A stretch of DNA of 38,774 nucleotides from CAYXVU01 sp964468725 (GTDB lineage: Bacteria > Acidobacteriota > Blastocatellia > UBA7656), in assembly GCA_964468725.1 (NCBI GenBank), contig CAYXVU010000028.1, positions 1 through 38,774 of the forward strand, given 5' to 3'. The notes below the pieces were generated by a model that was not told where the DNA came from, made no database searches, and saw only the letters and a list, made by a program, of their open reading frames with translations. Position 1 is the first letter of the stretch, and each line of letters begins with the position of its first letter. A program made the position numbers and the translations under genes. Positions 8,801 through 16,615 of the stretch are shown piece by piece.

Positions 8801-11800
8801 TTCCAGACCGTGCCGCTCAGTGACAATCGGAAGAAAGAGAAGTCCACTGTGAGGTTGGCTTGTGGGTCAATCGAAGAGACTCCCGTTGTTGCGCCGCTGC
8901 CATAACCATTGGTCGGTTCGTTTTCGGCCACGGGCTCGGTCGCGCCAACGCCGACCGTCACCGTACCGCTTGCGATGCCATTGGTCGCCGGTGTGGCGTT
9001 ATCAATGCCATTGTCGTTGAGGTCAACGTCACTGTTCGGATTGGCTTCCGTCGTCGTGCTGCTGCGATAGTTTTGCAGAGTGTTGCCGGAACCGAAGTTG
9101 CCCGCGTTTACCCGTGCCGTATAATTGCCCGCCGCGATGCCATCGAAGCGATAGAAACCATTGGCATCGGTCGTTACCGTTGCCACAACGGCGTTCAACG
9201 AGTTGATTAAACTGACCGATATGCCCGCAACGCCGACTTCCGTAGCGTCAAATACGCCGTCATTGTCGGTGTCGTACCAAACGAAATTGCCTACTGAGTA
9301 GGTCGCAGTCGGAGCGGCAAGTCCAATATCAAAGGTGTGATTGTTCTCTCCGAGTCCACCGGTTGTAATGCTGATGACCGGAAAGGTTCCGGCAGGTGAC
9401 CCCGAAGGATTGACGGTGTTGAAGGCATCCGAATCATCCGCTTCATCATCGCCACTGGAAGCGGTTGAATTTGCACCCGTCAAAAACAGGCCGTTGAGCG
9501 GGCCGCCCGCTTGAAAGTTCGTCGCATTGTCGAGGCGAATCTCGTAGGCTGTGTTATTCAAGATGCCACCGTTAACGATACCTCGCTCGTCCGCTGTATT
9601 CGGGTCGGCGCTGGTTCCGCCGACGAACAGATACTGGCCATTGGCATTGGTTACCGCCGTTCCCACCAAGCTGCCATTGCGATAGAGGCGCACGGTGACT
9701 CCGACCAGTGGGCTTTCGCCCGCATCTTGCACGCCATTTTGGTTCGCATCATTCCATACGCGGTTACCGATTTCGAGCGGCGCGGGTGCGACCAACGCTT
9801 CAATGTCGCCCAATCCATTGGCTTTCGCTAATAGGTTGGGGTTGTCGGGCGGGCCGCCATTACCGCCGTCGCCAAAATCGCCCGCTTCATAAATCGTGTA
9901 CCCGCCATTCGCGGTCACGGTCGCAAAAGTCGCCGATTCCGCATTGATGCCTTCCCGGCGACCAGTCGCGTTATCGAGTCGCAGATAGCCGCCGCTGTAA
10001 TCGTCAATCGGGTCGAGCGCGGTGGTCAGCACAGAGGCTTTGCCCGCAACTTGAACAAGCCCGCCCTGTGCCGTCTCCCAGTGAAAGCCGCCGGTGTTCG
10101 AATTGGTGTCCCACGTGCCGGTTCCAAGCTCCCAGGTGTCCCAGTTGTAATGTTCAGGCGAGGTTGCGCCGCCGGGTCCGGAATTGACCAGACCGCCGGA
10201 AGTGCCACAACCGCCACCGGCTTCGACAACATAGGAACTGCCGACGCGGCAAACGCGCAGGATATCGCCCGCCGATACGCCCCAACTGAGCGTCCCGCTT
10301 TCGGTCGGTTCAAAGGGGGTGAATGACCCGCTCTGATCGCCGAAACGGTCACGGAAGCCGAGGATCATATCTTCGCCGTCGAATTCGATATCCGAGAGCA
10401 TCGGTTGCGGATAGGCAATTTCGTTAGCCGTCGAACCTGTGCCGTCATCGCGGCTAGTCATGTAGTTGACGGCGACCGGGTCGTTAGCCCAAGCCCGCCA
10501 GGTTGACAGGTTGCCCGCCTGATTGGCATTGCGAAAATAGGCTTGTCGCGCGAAGGTGAGCGACACCGTAACTTCTAGGGTGAAGGTTGCAGAGGGATTG
10601 GTGACCGGATCGGGATCGAACGAATGGATATAAGCATTCGTGCTGTTTTCATCAACCGAACCGACCCACAGTTTGTCTTTATGCCAAGCCAGCGCGAAGG
10701 GTCGGTGGCGACCCGCGCCGGTCGCATCAGGCGCAGCCCACGAATTGATTAACGAGGCATTGCCGGGAACTCCGTCGCTGACGTTGATGGCATAGATGCG
10801 GCGATTGAAGAGATTGACGACATAGAGGGTGTTTTGATCGGCAGAGATGTCGAGGTCGCCGAGCGAGCGTTTGCCGACGCCGTCAAAGCTGGCGTTGCTT
10901 GCGCCGATGTCATAAACGACACCGCCTTGTGCTGTGAAGTCATGGACATCCGCACCAGCAACATTCGAGATTCCAGTTATGGCGTCCAATTCAATAGTGC
11001 CGATGATCGTGCCTGCCGCATTGATTACATAAATGGCATCAGGGCCGTTTGGCCCAAACCCGCTGTAGCGTTTGTGAAATGAACCGACATAGATGCGATC
11101 CCGCTTGCCTTGCCATGCCAAACCATAGGCGGCTCCGGTTTCTTGCCACTGAGTCAACTCAACGCCCTGAAAGCTTGCCGTGTGATTGTTGCCGGTGAAA
11201 TCGTGACCGGTAGCGTTGAAAGGCACAGTAAGAACCGAAGTGCTTGTCGCATTCGCGCCGTTATACGCCCCGGTGACGAAGCAGGTCGTTACGGTGGTGG
11301 GGTTGGTTTCAGCAGCGAACTTTACCGGGTCAACCAAACCGAGATTGGCTACGCCACTGTTCGTGCTCATAAATTGCACCGTCGTGCCGGAGTCGGGGCC
11401 GAATGGGCCGGGTCGCAGATAGCTAGGGATGCTCGTAAATTCGATGCGATAAGGTGCGCTGCCGGTCGGAGCCAAGGTATATGCGCCGGAGGCGGCGGTG
11501 GTCGTCGAACCTTGTGCCGTACCAGCGGAATCGTAAGCCGTTACGACGATATTGCCGACTCCGTGTTCGGCGGCATCGCGCGTGCCGTCCCCATCATAAT
11601 CGCGGAAGACGACGCCCGTAATAACCGGTGTGCCGTCAAAGACCAGCCGCGCTCTATTGAATGTGCCGGTTGTGGTGGCTACGGAGTCGCAAATCGTCAT
11701 CGTCCAGGTGCCCAGGGAACTCTGCCCGTTGAAGGCATTGAGCGAATTGCTCGGCGCAGCCGTGCGGTCATAAAACGGGGAAGCCGTATTATCAATGTTG

Positions 11801-12246
11801 TTATCATCCAGCGCATTGCCGGACGCGCTATCGAGCAGCACGTCATAATTGTCATCCGTGTCACCGGAACTGGCAATAATCTGTACGCTAGTTCCCGCAG
11901 GGGATTGCAGCGTCACGCGCAACTCGCCGCGTCGGGTGTGCGAGGCATTAAACCCGACATTCAGATCATTGATTGTAAAATTTTCTGTGACCGTAAAGGT
12001 GCGGCTTAAAGGAGCGGCGCAATTGTTATCCGTGATCGCGCCAGCGGTCGTGTTGTCGTAGGTGAACGTTGCTTGCGGTGCAAGCGTGCCGCCGCCACTG
12101 GGCGCTTTGGGTTTTGGTTTGGGCTTGGTTCGGGTGTCGTTAGGCCGGGTATTGGCGGAAGAGGCGTTGTACGAAGTCAAACAGGCCAAGCTGATAACGA
12201 TCAAACACACAATGGCAGTATAGATGCGAAATTCCTTACGTTTCAT
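5884..12246 (-). CDS. Giant secreted multidomain protein: P-domain, SdrD B-like repeats, gingipain-like C25 domain (2120 aa)
   Basis: Very large exported protein, probably a surface-anchored or released cysteine protease with adhesive modules. Start at 12246 (MKRKEFRIYTAIVCLIVISLACL, a clear signal sequence) with GGGGAG upstream; an in-frame start 29 codons earlier lacks the signal at its N-terminus. Domains in order: a Pro/Lys linker (T-K-P-K-P-K-P-K); a proprotein-convertase P-domain-like fold at about 58-200; an SdrD B-like repeat (V-F-R-D-Y-D-G-D-G) at about 203-290; a long region with propeller-like strands at about 300-790; three more SdrD B-like repeats at about 820, 981 and 1139 (V-W-N-D-A-N-Q-N-G, V-W-Y-D-T-D-N-D-G, with acidic Ca-binding-type loops). 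From about 1287 to the end it parallels the 2008-5328 protein. Catalytic pair: H1996 (NYAGHGS) and C2028 (LMTCLSGYF). No C-terminal sorting domain follows. Confidence 0.87.
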   Translation of the reverse strand: MKRKEFRIYTAIVCLIVISLACLTSYNASSANTRPNDTRTKPKPKPKAPSGGGTLAPQATFTYDNTTAGAITDNNCAAPLSRTFTVTENFTINDLNVGFNASHTRRGELRVTLQSPAGTSVQIIASSGDTDDNYDVLLDSASGNALDDNNIDNTASPFYDRTAAPSNSLNAFNGQSSLGTWTMTICDSVATTTGTFNRARLVFDGTPVITGVVFRDYDGDGTRDAAEHGVGNIVVTAYDSAGTAQGSTTTAASGAYTLAPTGSAPYRIEFTSIPSYLRPGPFGPDSGTTVQFMSTNSGVANLGLVDPVKFAAETNPTTVTTCFVTGAYNGANATSTSVLTVPFNATGHDFTGNNHTASFQGVELTQWQETGAAYGLAWQGKRDRIYVGSFHKRYSGFGPNGPDAIYVINAAGTIIGTIELDAITGISNVAGADVHDFTAQGGVVYDIGASNASFDGVGKRSLGDLDISADQNTLYVVNLFNRRIYAINVSDGVPGNASLINSWAAPDATGAGRHRPFALAWHKDKLWVGSVDENSTNAYIHSFDPDPVTNPSATFTLEVTVSLTFARQAYFRNANQAGNLSTWRAWANDPVAVNYMTSRDDGTGSTANEIAYPQPMLSDIEFDGEDMILGFRDRFGDQSGSFTPFEPTESGTLSWGVSAGDILRVCRVGSSYVVEAGGGCGTSGGLVNSGPGGATSPEHYNWDTWELGTGTWDTNSNTGGFHWETAQGGLVQVAGKASVLTTALDPIDDYSGGYLRLDNATGRREGINAESATFATVTANGGYTIYEAGDFGDGGNGGPPDNPNLLAKANGLGDIEALVAPAPLEIGNRVWNDANQNGVQDAGESPLVGVTVRLYRNGSLVGTAVTNANGQYLFVGGTSADPNTADERGIVNGGILNNTAYEIRLDNATNFQAGGPLNGLFLTGANSTASSGDDEADDSDAFNTVNPSGSPAGTFPVISITTGGLGENNHTFDIGLAAPTATYSVGNFVWYDTDNDGVFDATEVGVAGISVSLINSLNAVVATVTTDANGFYRFDGIAAGNYTARVNAGNFGSGNTLQNYRSSTTTEANPNSDVDLNDNGIDNATPATNGIASGTVTVGVGATEPVAENEPTNGYGSGATTGVSSIDPQANLTVDFSFFRLSLSGTVWNDGNPTVSLRDNGVFDFNDSELGMAGLTVRLFDSTGATLLATTTTAANGGYLFDNLAPGSYVVKVTPPANYRSSTPTDTTPNNDEDHDDNGADGTGGNLGLVVSNAITLAAGSEPIVNNALGFSTNPTLDFGLFSPLGPTAIELLHFSATQSGGGVRLSWKSGAEVDNLGFRIYREVNGIRSLVTQQVIAGSALTFGPATTLRAGHSYAWTDRSATMADAMYWLEDIDLNGISTMHGPFAIEQGAGKFAAAADALEDSTLLTKLGDLTDAGAAQQRQVMVDKVRKSASQSVRGQAVSTLDVAAQRAVKMTIKEEGWYRVSFAELVEAGLDAKFDPQSLQLFVGGQEVPMLVSSNPEGGAIEFYANGQESLYSQSRVYWLIANGQPGKRMAQVKSEAKFEEGTSFDYTIELRERLIYFAALRNGEQENFFGRVITSAPVEHRLRLDNLDAKYSGSASLQISLQGATELETLNDHSVSVQINGAFAGRLVFDGQQRFAQTFRIPHSLLRAGDNIVTLTSEGGANDISVVDFIRVTYRHTAVADADALKMAFDARKSPTQHISGFTTPLIRVFDITNANSPVEMIGVITSQDQGYTVSVQAAPTGTRTLLALTDEQFKRPLSLSLNQPSTLKSRENQADMVMIAHGSFIPALAALQSLRESQGIKVSVVDVEDIYDEFNFGVKSAQAIRDFLSTTRSWARAPRFVLLVGDASLDPKNYLSPVIADFVPIKFIDTELFETVTDDWFADFNNDRISDLAIGRLPVRTVGEASAVIGKMLAYEQSPIRRRSALLIADRNEGFDFETTTNQLQGLLPTGMQAQKIFRSQTSDPAARTQIINVVNEGVSVVNYAGHGSNQAIQGNLLRHTDAAVLSGARPSVFLLMTCLSGYFQSPEIRSLAEALLLDAQGGAVAVWSSSGLTQPDGQAAVNLELFRQLFSASAKPTTLGEAILKAKLLTSNMDTRQTWILFGDPTLRVQ

Positions 12247-12578
12247 TACTCTCAATCTCCCCAACGAGATTTTTCTTAATGCGGGCGATTCAACCTGCGC
12301 TTCTGTTATTGGGCTGAACCACAGGGGAATCACGAAGGGCTCATTCGTGAGACCGGCTCGGTATGGTTGGGAGGGGCAACGTGAGCAGGGAGCCGACAGG
12401 AAGCTTGAAATGTCCTAATGGTTTCAATCCTACAGTGGGATGAAACTCATACTCTCATCGTCACATTGCCCAATTATCGCTAAGGTTAAAAGCAGATCAA
12501 GAGTTTTTTTCTCTTTTGCTCAATCGTTACAGGCAGATCAGCAGCAGATGGGCTCAAATTACTCATCTGCGTTTGACC
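12247..12578. other. Spacer between lipB and the giant C25 gene
   Basis: About 332 bases with no convincing gene. It must hold the end of the lipB transcript and the promoter of the 5884-12246 gene. An imperfect palindrome at 12421-12446 (GTTTCAATCC ... GGATGAAAC) could act as a terminator stem for lipB. It superficially resembles a CRISPR repeat but is a single copy. A T-rich stretch lies at 12505-12520. Confidence 0.4.
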
Positions 12579-13268
12579 CTATTCGGGGGAGGGTTTATGC
12601 AATTTTCGTTGAAAAACTTGGTAGAAATGAGCGATCAGCGACTCCGTTACAGCGCTCAGGTCAACCGATTTTTTTAGGAGGTTTGTCATAGAGGTCACGC
12701 CCTTTTCTGTTATGCCACAGGGAACGATCATGCGAAAGTAGGCTAAGTCGGGGGTGACATTGAGCGCAAATCCATGACTCGTAACCCACCGTGAGATTCG
12801 CACGCCGATGGCCGCAATCTTTTCATCCCCGACCCAAACACCGGTTAACCCTGTGATGCGTGAGCCAATAATGCCAAAATCGGCAATTGTGCGAATGAGG
12901 ACTTCTTCCAAGTCGCGCACGTAACGATGAACATCTTGGCGGTCGGGTTTGAGGTTAAGAATGGGGTAGCCGACCAGTTGCCCCGGCCCGTGATAGGTAA
13001 CATCACCACCCCGACCAGTCTCGTATACTTCGATTCTGGCTGCCTCAAGCTGATCGGCGGACAATAAGATATTGGCAGCCTTTGCAGCGCGTCCCAACGT
13101 AAAGACGTGGTTATGTTCAAGCAAGAAAAGTTGCTCGTTTCCGGTCTGTTCTTTGACTTGCTCAACCGCACGCGCTTGCAACGCCAGTCCCTCGGCATAA
13201 GGGACATGGCCTAACCTTTTGACTTCGCACACTCTGGTTGCGGCAGTTTGGTTGGCTGCGAGTTCCAT
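12579..13268 (-). CDS. lipB: Octanoyl-ACP:protein octanoyltransferase
   Basis: Moves an octanoyl group from acyl carrier protein to the lipoyl-domain lysine, the first step of lipoate synthesis; LipA then adds sulfur. Family motifs are clear: HNHVFTLGR at 53-60, RGGDVTYHGPGQLVGYP at 86-111, the catalytic lysine K150 in GDEKIAAIG, and the catalytic cysteine C184 in MIVPCGI. Length (229 aa) is normal. The ATG has no clear ribosome site; a GTG 12 codons further in (R-V-C-E-V-K-R-L-G) is an alternative that would fit the usual LipB N-terminus. It follows the 2-oxoacid dehydrogenase genes in the same direction but is separated from them by a strong terminator, so it likely has its own promoter. 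Confidence 0.96.
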   Translation of the reverse strand: MELAANQTAATRVCEVKRLGHVPYAEGLALQARAVEQVKEQTGNEQLFLLEHNHVFTLGRAAKAANILLSADQLEAARIEVYETGRGGDVTYHGPGQLVGYPILNLKPDRQDVHRYVRDLEEVLIRTIADFGIIGSRITGLTGVWVGDEKIAAIGVRISRWVTSHGFALNVTPDLAYFRMIVPCGITEKGVTSMTNLLKKSVDLSAVTESLIAHFYQVFQRKLHKPSPE

Positions 13269-13414
13269 TGTTGAAGATTGTAGCGATGAAGTTGCGAAGA
13301 AGGAATAGAGGAGCGAGAGTGCGCCCCGCCGGGATTGGATCGAAGCCTTGCCGCAGGGGAGATTGATGCCAAAGAGTCTAAAGTCTCTCCCTCTTTGACA
13401 AGGAAACCTCTACA

Positions 13415-13461
13415 CAAAAAAGAGAGGGGGTTGTGACGATGAATCACAACCCCTTCTCTTC
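13415..13461 (-). terminator. Strong rho-independent terminator after the E2 gene
   Basis: Read leftward: a roughly 16-bp stem (AGAGAAGGGGTTGTGA paired with TCACAACCCCCTCTCT, one mismatch) around a 7-base loop, followed at once by a T run (CTTTTTTGTG). It lies about 15 bases beyond the E2 stop, so it marks the end of the lpd-E1-E2 transcription unit. Confidence 0.92.
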
Positions 13462-13475
13462 TTCTATCGAACTTC

Positions 13476-15388
13476 CTATCGCCTAAGATGAGAAGGCAGC
13501 TGNNNNNNNNNNCGTGCGTCAGCAGCTGCTTCAAGTTGATCGCGTACGAAGGCCAAAAATTGGTCGCCGTCCGCTCCATCCACAATGCGATGGTCATAAC
13601 TCAGACTGAGCATACCGATCTGGCGAATCGCAATGGCATCGTCAATGACTACCGGGCGTTTTTTGATACCGCCTACACCCAAGATGGCGACTTGCGGTTG
13701 ATTGATGATGGGCATGCCGATCAAGCCGCCGTAGACGCCGGGGTTGGTAATGGTGAAGGTTCCGCCTTGCACTTCATCCGGTTTGAGCTTTTTGGTGCGA
13801 GCGCGCTCTCCGAGATCATTGACGGCGCGGGCGAGTCCGAGCAGCGATTTCTCATCGGCATTGCGAACCACCGGAACGATCAGTCCCCAATCGAGAGCCA
13901 CCGCGATGCCGATGTTGTAGTCTTTTTTGTAGACGATCTGATCGCCCCATACTGATGAGTTGATGATGGGGAATCTCTGCAATCCTTCAATCGCCGCCTT
14001 TATGATGAACGGCAGATAGGTAAGTTTGACGCCGTCGCGCTGCAAGTACTCGCCTTTGAGCTTGTCGCGCAAGGCTGCCGTTTTGGTGAAATCCACCTCA
14101 ATGAGCGAATAGACATGCGCCGAAGTGTGTTTGCTTTCGACCATGCGTTCGGCGATCTTACGCCGCATGATGGTCATCGGTTCGATCTCGACGCGGTCTT
14201 TGTCGCTGAACGGTTGCGCTCCGTACTGCACAGGAGCGGGCGACGTCGTCGGCGCGGCGAGGGGTGGCACGATTGTCGGGGCGCTTGGTGTAGCAGCCGG
14301 TGTAGCCACGGTCGCGGCGGGTTGTACCGTTGCCGTTTGGGCTGCTCCACCGGATTCGATGAATTGCAAGATATCTTTCTTCGTCACGCGTCCGCTAGCT
14401 CCTGTGCCCTGAATGCGCGAGATGTCGATGCCATGCTCTTTGGCGATGTTGCGAACGACGGGAGACGATTTCACTTGCCGCGCATCGTCCGTCATCGCAG
14501 GGGCTTGTGGGGCTGCGAAATGCGCTTGTTCAGCAGGTGATAGTGGTGGCGGAGCCGAAGATTGAGCCGTTGGCGCAGATTCAACAATAGGCGCAGAAGT
14601 AGACACCGGAGTTGGTTTCGCGTCCGCACTGCCGATGATGGCGACGATGGAGTTGACGGCAACGGTTTGGCCTTCTTGGGCGCGGATTTCGAGCAATGTG
14701 CCGGAAGCGGGCGAGGGAATCTCTGCGTCCACTTTATCGGTCGAAATTTCGTAGAGGGGTTCGTCGCGTTTGACGCTGTCGCCGACCTGTTTGAGCCAAC
14801 GCACAATCGTCCCTTCGGCTATGCTTTCTCCCATCTGCGGCATTCTCACTTCTTCGCNNNNNNNNNNNNNNNNNNNNNNNNNNNNNNNNNNNNNNNNNNN
14901 NNNNNNNNNNNNNNNNNNNNNNNNNNNNNNNNNNNNNNNNNNNNNNNNNNNNNNNNNACAATCGTCCCTTCGGCTATGCTTTCTCCCATCTGCGGCATTC
15001 TCACTTCTTCGCCCGCAGTCACAGGGGTTGCAGCCGCAGGTGGCGGAGTGGCGGTTTGTGCCGGTGGCGCTTCGGCGGCTTGCGGAGGCGGGGCTTGTGC
15101 GGTCGGCGCAACCGCTTCCGGAGTCGGAGCCGCAGTTGCCGGTCGTTCTCCGGCCTCTCCGATGATGGCGACGATGGAGTTGACGGCAACGGTTTGGCCT
15201 TCTTGGGCGCGGATTTCGAGCAATGTGCCGGAAGCGGGCGAGGGAATCTCTGCGTCCACTTTATCGGTCGAAATTTCGTAGAGGGGTTCGTCGCGTTTGA
15301 CGCTGTCGCCGACCTGTTTGAGCCAACGCACAATCGTCCCTTCGGCTATGCTTTCTCCCATCTGCGGCATTCTCACTTCTTCGCTCAT
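13476..15388 (-). CDS. 2-oxoacid dehydrogenase E2 (dihydrolipoamide acyltransferase), two lipoyl domains, interrupted by two assembly gaps
   Basis: Core of a pyruvate or branched-chain 2-oxoacid dehydrogenase complex: it carries acyl groups on lipoyl arms and passes them to CoA. Domains from the N-terminus: lipoyl domain 1 with the modified lysine in EISTDKVDAE; an Ala/Pro linker; lipoyl domain 2 with identical sequence; a second Ala/Pro linker; a peripheral-subunit-binding domain (SSPVVRNIAKEHGIDISRIQGTG); and the catalytic domain with the active-site motif YDHRIVDGADG. The 100-N gap at 14858-14957 breaks the frame. Merging the 55 bases that are identical on both sides restores one continuous frame (AGEEVRMPQ). 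A 10-N gap at 13503-13512 leaves the last few residues uncertain; the stop may be at 13476 or 13483. E1-type neighbours suit either pyruvate or branched-chain substrates. I give no gene symbol. Confidence 0.9.
13503..13512. other. Assembly gap (10 N)
   Basis: Short gap near the 3' end of the E2 gene. Both sides carry GCAGCTG. Joining them there would give a C-terminus R-D-Q-L-E-A-A-A-F-S-S followed by a stop, which looks natural but would discard ten bases at the start of the right-hand piece. The true length is not known. Confidence 0.95.
14632..14857 (-). repeat. 226-bp direct repeat, copy B (lipoyl domain 2 of E2)
   Basis: By eye identical, base for base, to 15159-15384. It encodes the whole second lipoyl domain. 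The left-hand contig ends exactly at its end. Perfect identity including third codon positions means very recent duplication, gene conversion, or an assembly copy. Confidence 0.9.
14858..14957. other. Assembly gap (100 N), probably an artefact
   Basis: A standard 100-N spacer. The 55 bases before it (14803-14857) and the 55 bases after it (14958-15012) are identical. Such an exact overlap is what a de Bruijn assembler with a k-mer of about 55 leaves when a repeat ends a contig. The true gap may be negative (overlap of 55), or may hide further lipoyl-domain copies. Confidence 0.9.
15159..15384 (-). repeat. 226-bp direct repeat, copy A (lipoyl domain 1 of E2)
   Basis: Partner of 14632-14857, covering the first lipoyl domain from the second codon of the gene. 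The last 55 bases of the unit also occur at 14958-15012, where the right-hand contig begins. Confidence 0.9.
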
Positions 15389-15486
15389 ATTCTCTCCCTG
15401 TTTGAGGTTTCAGGTTTCAAGTGCGAGGGTAAGAGCCGGATTCTGGTTTACGAAACTCCCGACGCCGAACCCCGAACACTTGACAG

Positions 15487-16467
15487 CTAGTAAGCCGCAA
15501 GCTTGCGTGCAGCTTTGAGCACGTCATCAACTTGCGGCAAGAAAAATTCTTCCAGCGGCGGTGCATAGGGCACGGGCGTGTCAATGGCCGTGACCCGCAC
15601 GACAGGAGCGTCGAGATATTCGAAGGCCTCTTCGTTAATGACTGCCGTGAGTTCTCCGGCCATGCCTCCGGTTCGGGTTGCTTCATGAAGAATGATTGCT
15701 TTACTGGTCTTCTTCACCGATTCGATGATGGCTTCCCGATCAAAGGGCAAGAGAGTTCGCAGGTCAATGATTTCGACGCTGACGCCTTCCTTGTCGAGCG
15801 CCTCTGCGGCATCGAGCGCGGTGTAGACCATCGCGCCATAGGTGATGATCGTCATATCGTCGCCCGCCCGGCGCACAGCAGCTTTACCAATGGGGATGAT
15901 GTAGTCCTCTTCGGGAACTTCCTGTTTAATGCGCGGGCTGCGATAGAGCAGCTTGTGTTCGAAAAAGAGCACTGGGTCATCATCCCGAATGGCGGCTTTA
16001 ATCAGCCCTTTCGCATCGTAAGGCGTCGAAGGCTCAACCATCTTCAACCCCGGCGTGTTGAGAAAGAAGGATTCGACATTTTGCGAGTGAAATGGGCCAC
16101 CGTGAACTCCGCCGCCACACGGGCCGCGCACCACCATCGGAATGCCAATGCCTTGCCGATAGCGGCTTTTGGCCGCGTAGTTGGTGAGGATATCGAAGCA
16201 GCATGAGATGAAGTCAATGAACTGCATTTCGGCCACCGGGCGCATTCCCATCATCGCCGCGCCGCAGGCGGCTCCGACAATTGCGCTTTCGGAGATCGGC
16301 GTATCAATGACGCGCCCTTCTCCGAAACGGGTGATGAATCCTTCTGTGAGTTTGAACGCTCCGCCGTAGACGCCAACGTCTTCGCCGAGTATGAAGACTC
16401 GATCATCGCGTTCCATCTCTTCCCACAGCCCTTGTCGTATCGCTTCTAATAAAGTGATTGCTGCCAT
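15487..16467 (-). CDS. 2-oxoacid dehydrogenase E1 beta subunit
   Basis: Beta subunit of the thiamine-diphosphate-dependent E1 heterotetramer that decarboxylates the 2-oxoacid and transfers the acyl group to E2. Typical features: ILGEDVGVYGGAFK near residue 26, the D-T-P-I-S-E segment with the glutamate that activates the cofactor, the H-G-G-P-F-H-S-Q segment with active-site histidines, and the C-terminal R-V-T-A-I-D-T-P-V-P-Y-A-P motif. Length (326 aa) is normal. It lies 98 bases upstream of E2 and 148 bases downstream of E1 alpha. The spacer to E2 contains a short ACCCCGAACACTT / GAGGTTTCAGGTTTCAAG tract of the low-complexity kind. The YGGAF(K/R) signature is seen in pyruvate, acetoin and branched-chain enzymes, so substrate is open. 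Confidence 0.94.
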   Translation of the reverse strand: MAAITLLEAIRQGLWEEMERDDRVFILGEDVGVYGGAFKLTEGFITRFGEGRVIDTPISESAIVGAACGAAMMGMRPVAEMQFIDFISCCFDILTNYAAKSRYRQGIGIPMVVRGPCGGGVHGGPFHSQNVESFFLNTPGLKMVEPSTPYDAKGLIKAAIRDDDPVLFFEHKLLYRSPRIKQEVPEEDYIIPIGKAAVRRAGDDMTIITYGAMVYTALDAAEALDKEGVSVEIIDLRTLLPFDREAIIESVKKTSKAIILHEATRTGGMAGELTAVINEEAFEYLDAPVVRVTAIDTPVPYAPPLEEFFLPQVDDVLKAARKLAAY

Positions 16468-16615
16468 AGTTTCTTAACCGTATCTGGCTCTCGCTACTCG
16501 CCCGCTTGGTGTAACACTTGCTGACGACTCTCTTTGAGTATCCCCCTCCCGGAGTTATGCAATTCCCCCATTCAAGGGTATTGCACGAATTGTCAAGAAG
16601 ATATGCTGCACTGCT

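Noticed and set aside
7483..12009. Many long rightward frames across the giant C25 gene (for example 11110-12009)
   Set aside because: Antisense shadows of the high-GC, repeat-rich surface-protein gene; translations are Arg/Ala-rich and lack ribosome sites.
12421..12446. GTTTCAATCC ... GGATGAAAC, which looks like a CRISPR repeat
   Set aside because: Only one copy, no spacers, no cas genes in the window. Better read as a weak hairpin near the end of lipB.
14562..15281. Rightward frame spanning the 100-N gap
   Set aside because: Antisense of the lipoyl domains and dependent on the arbitrary gap length.
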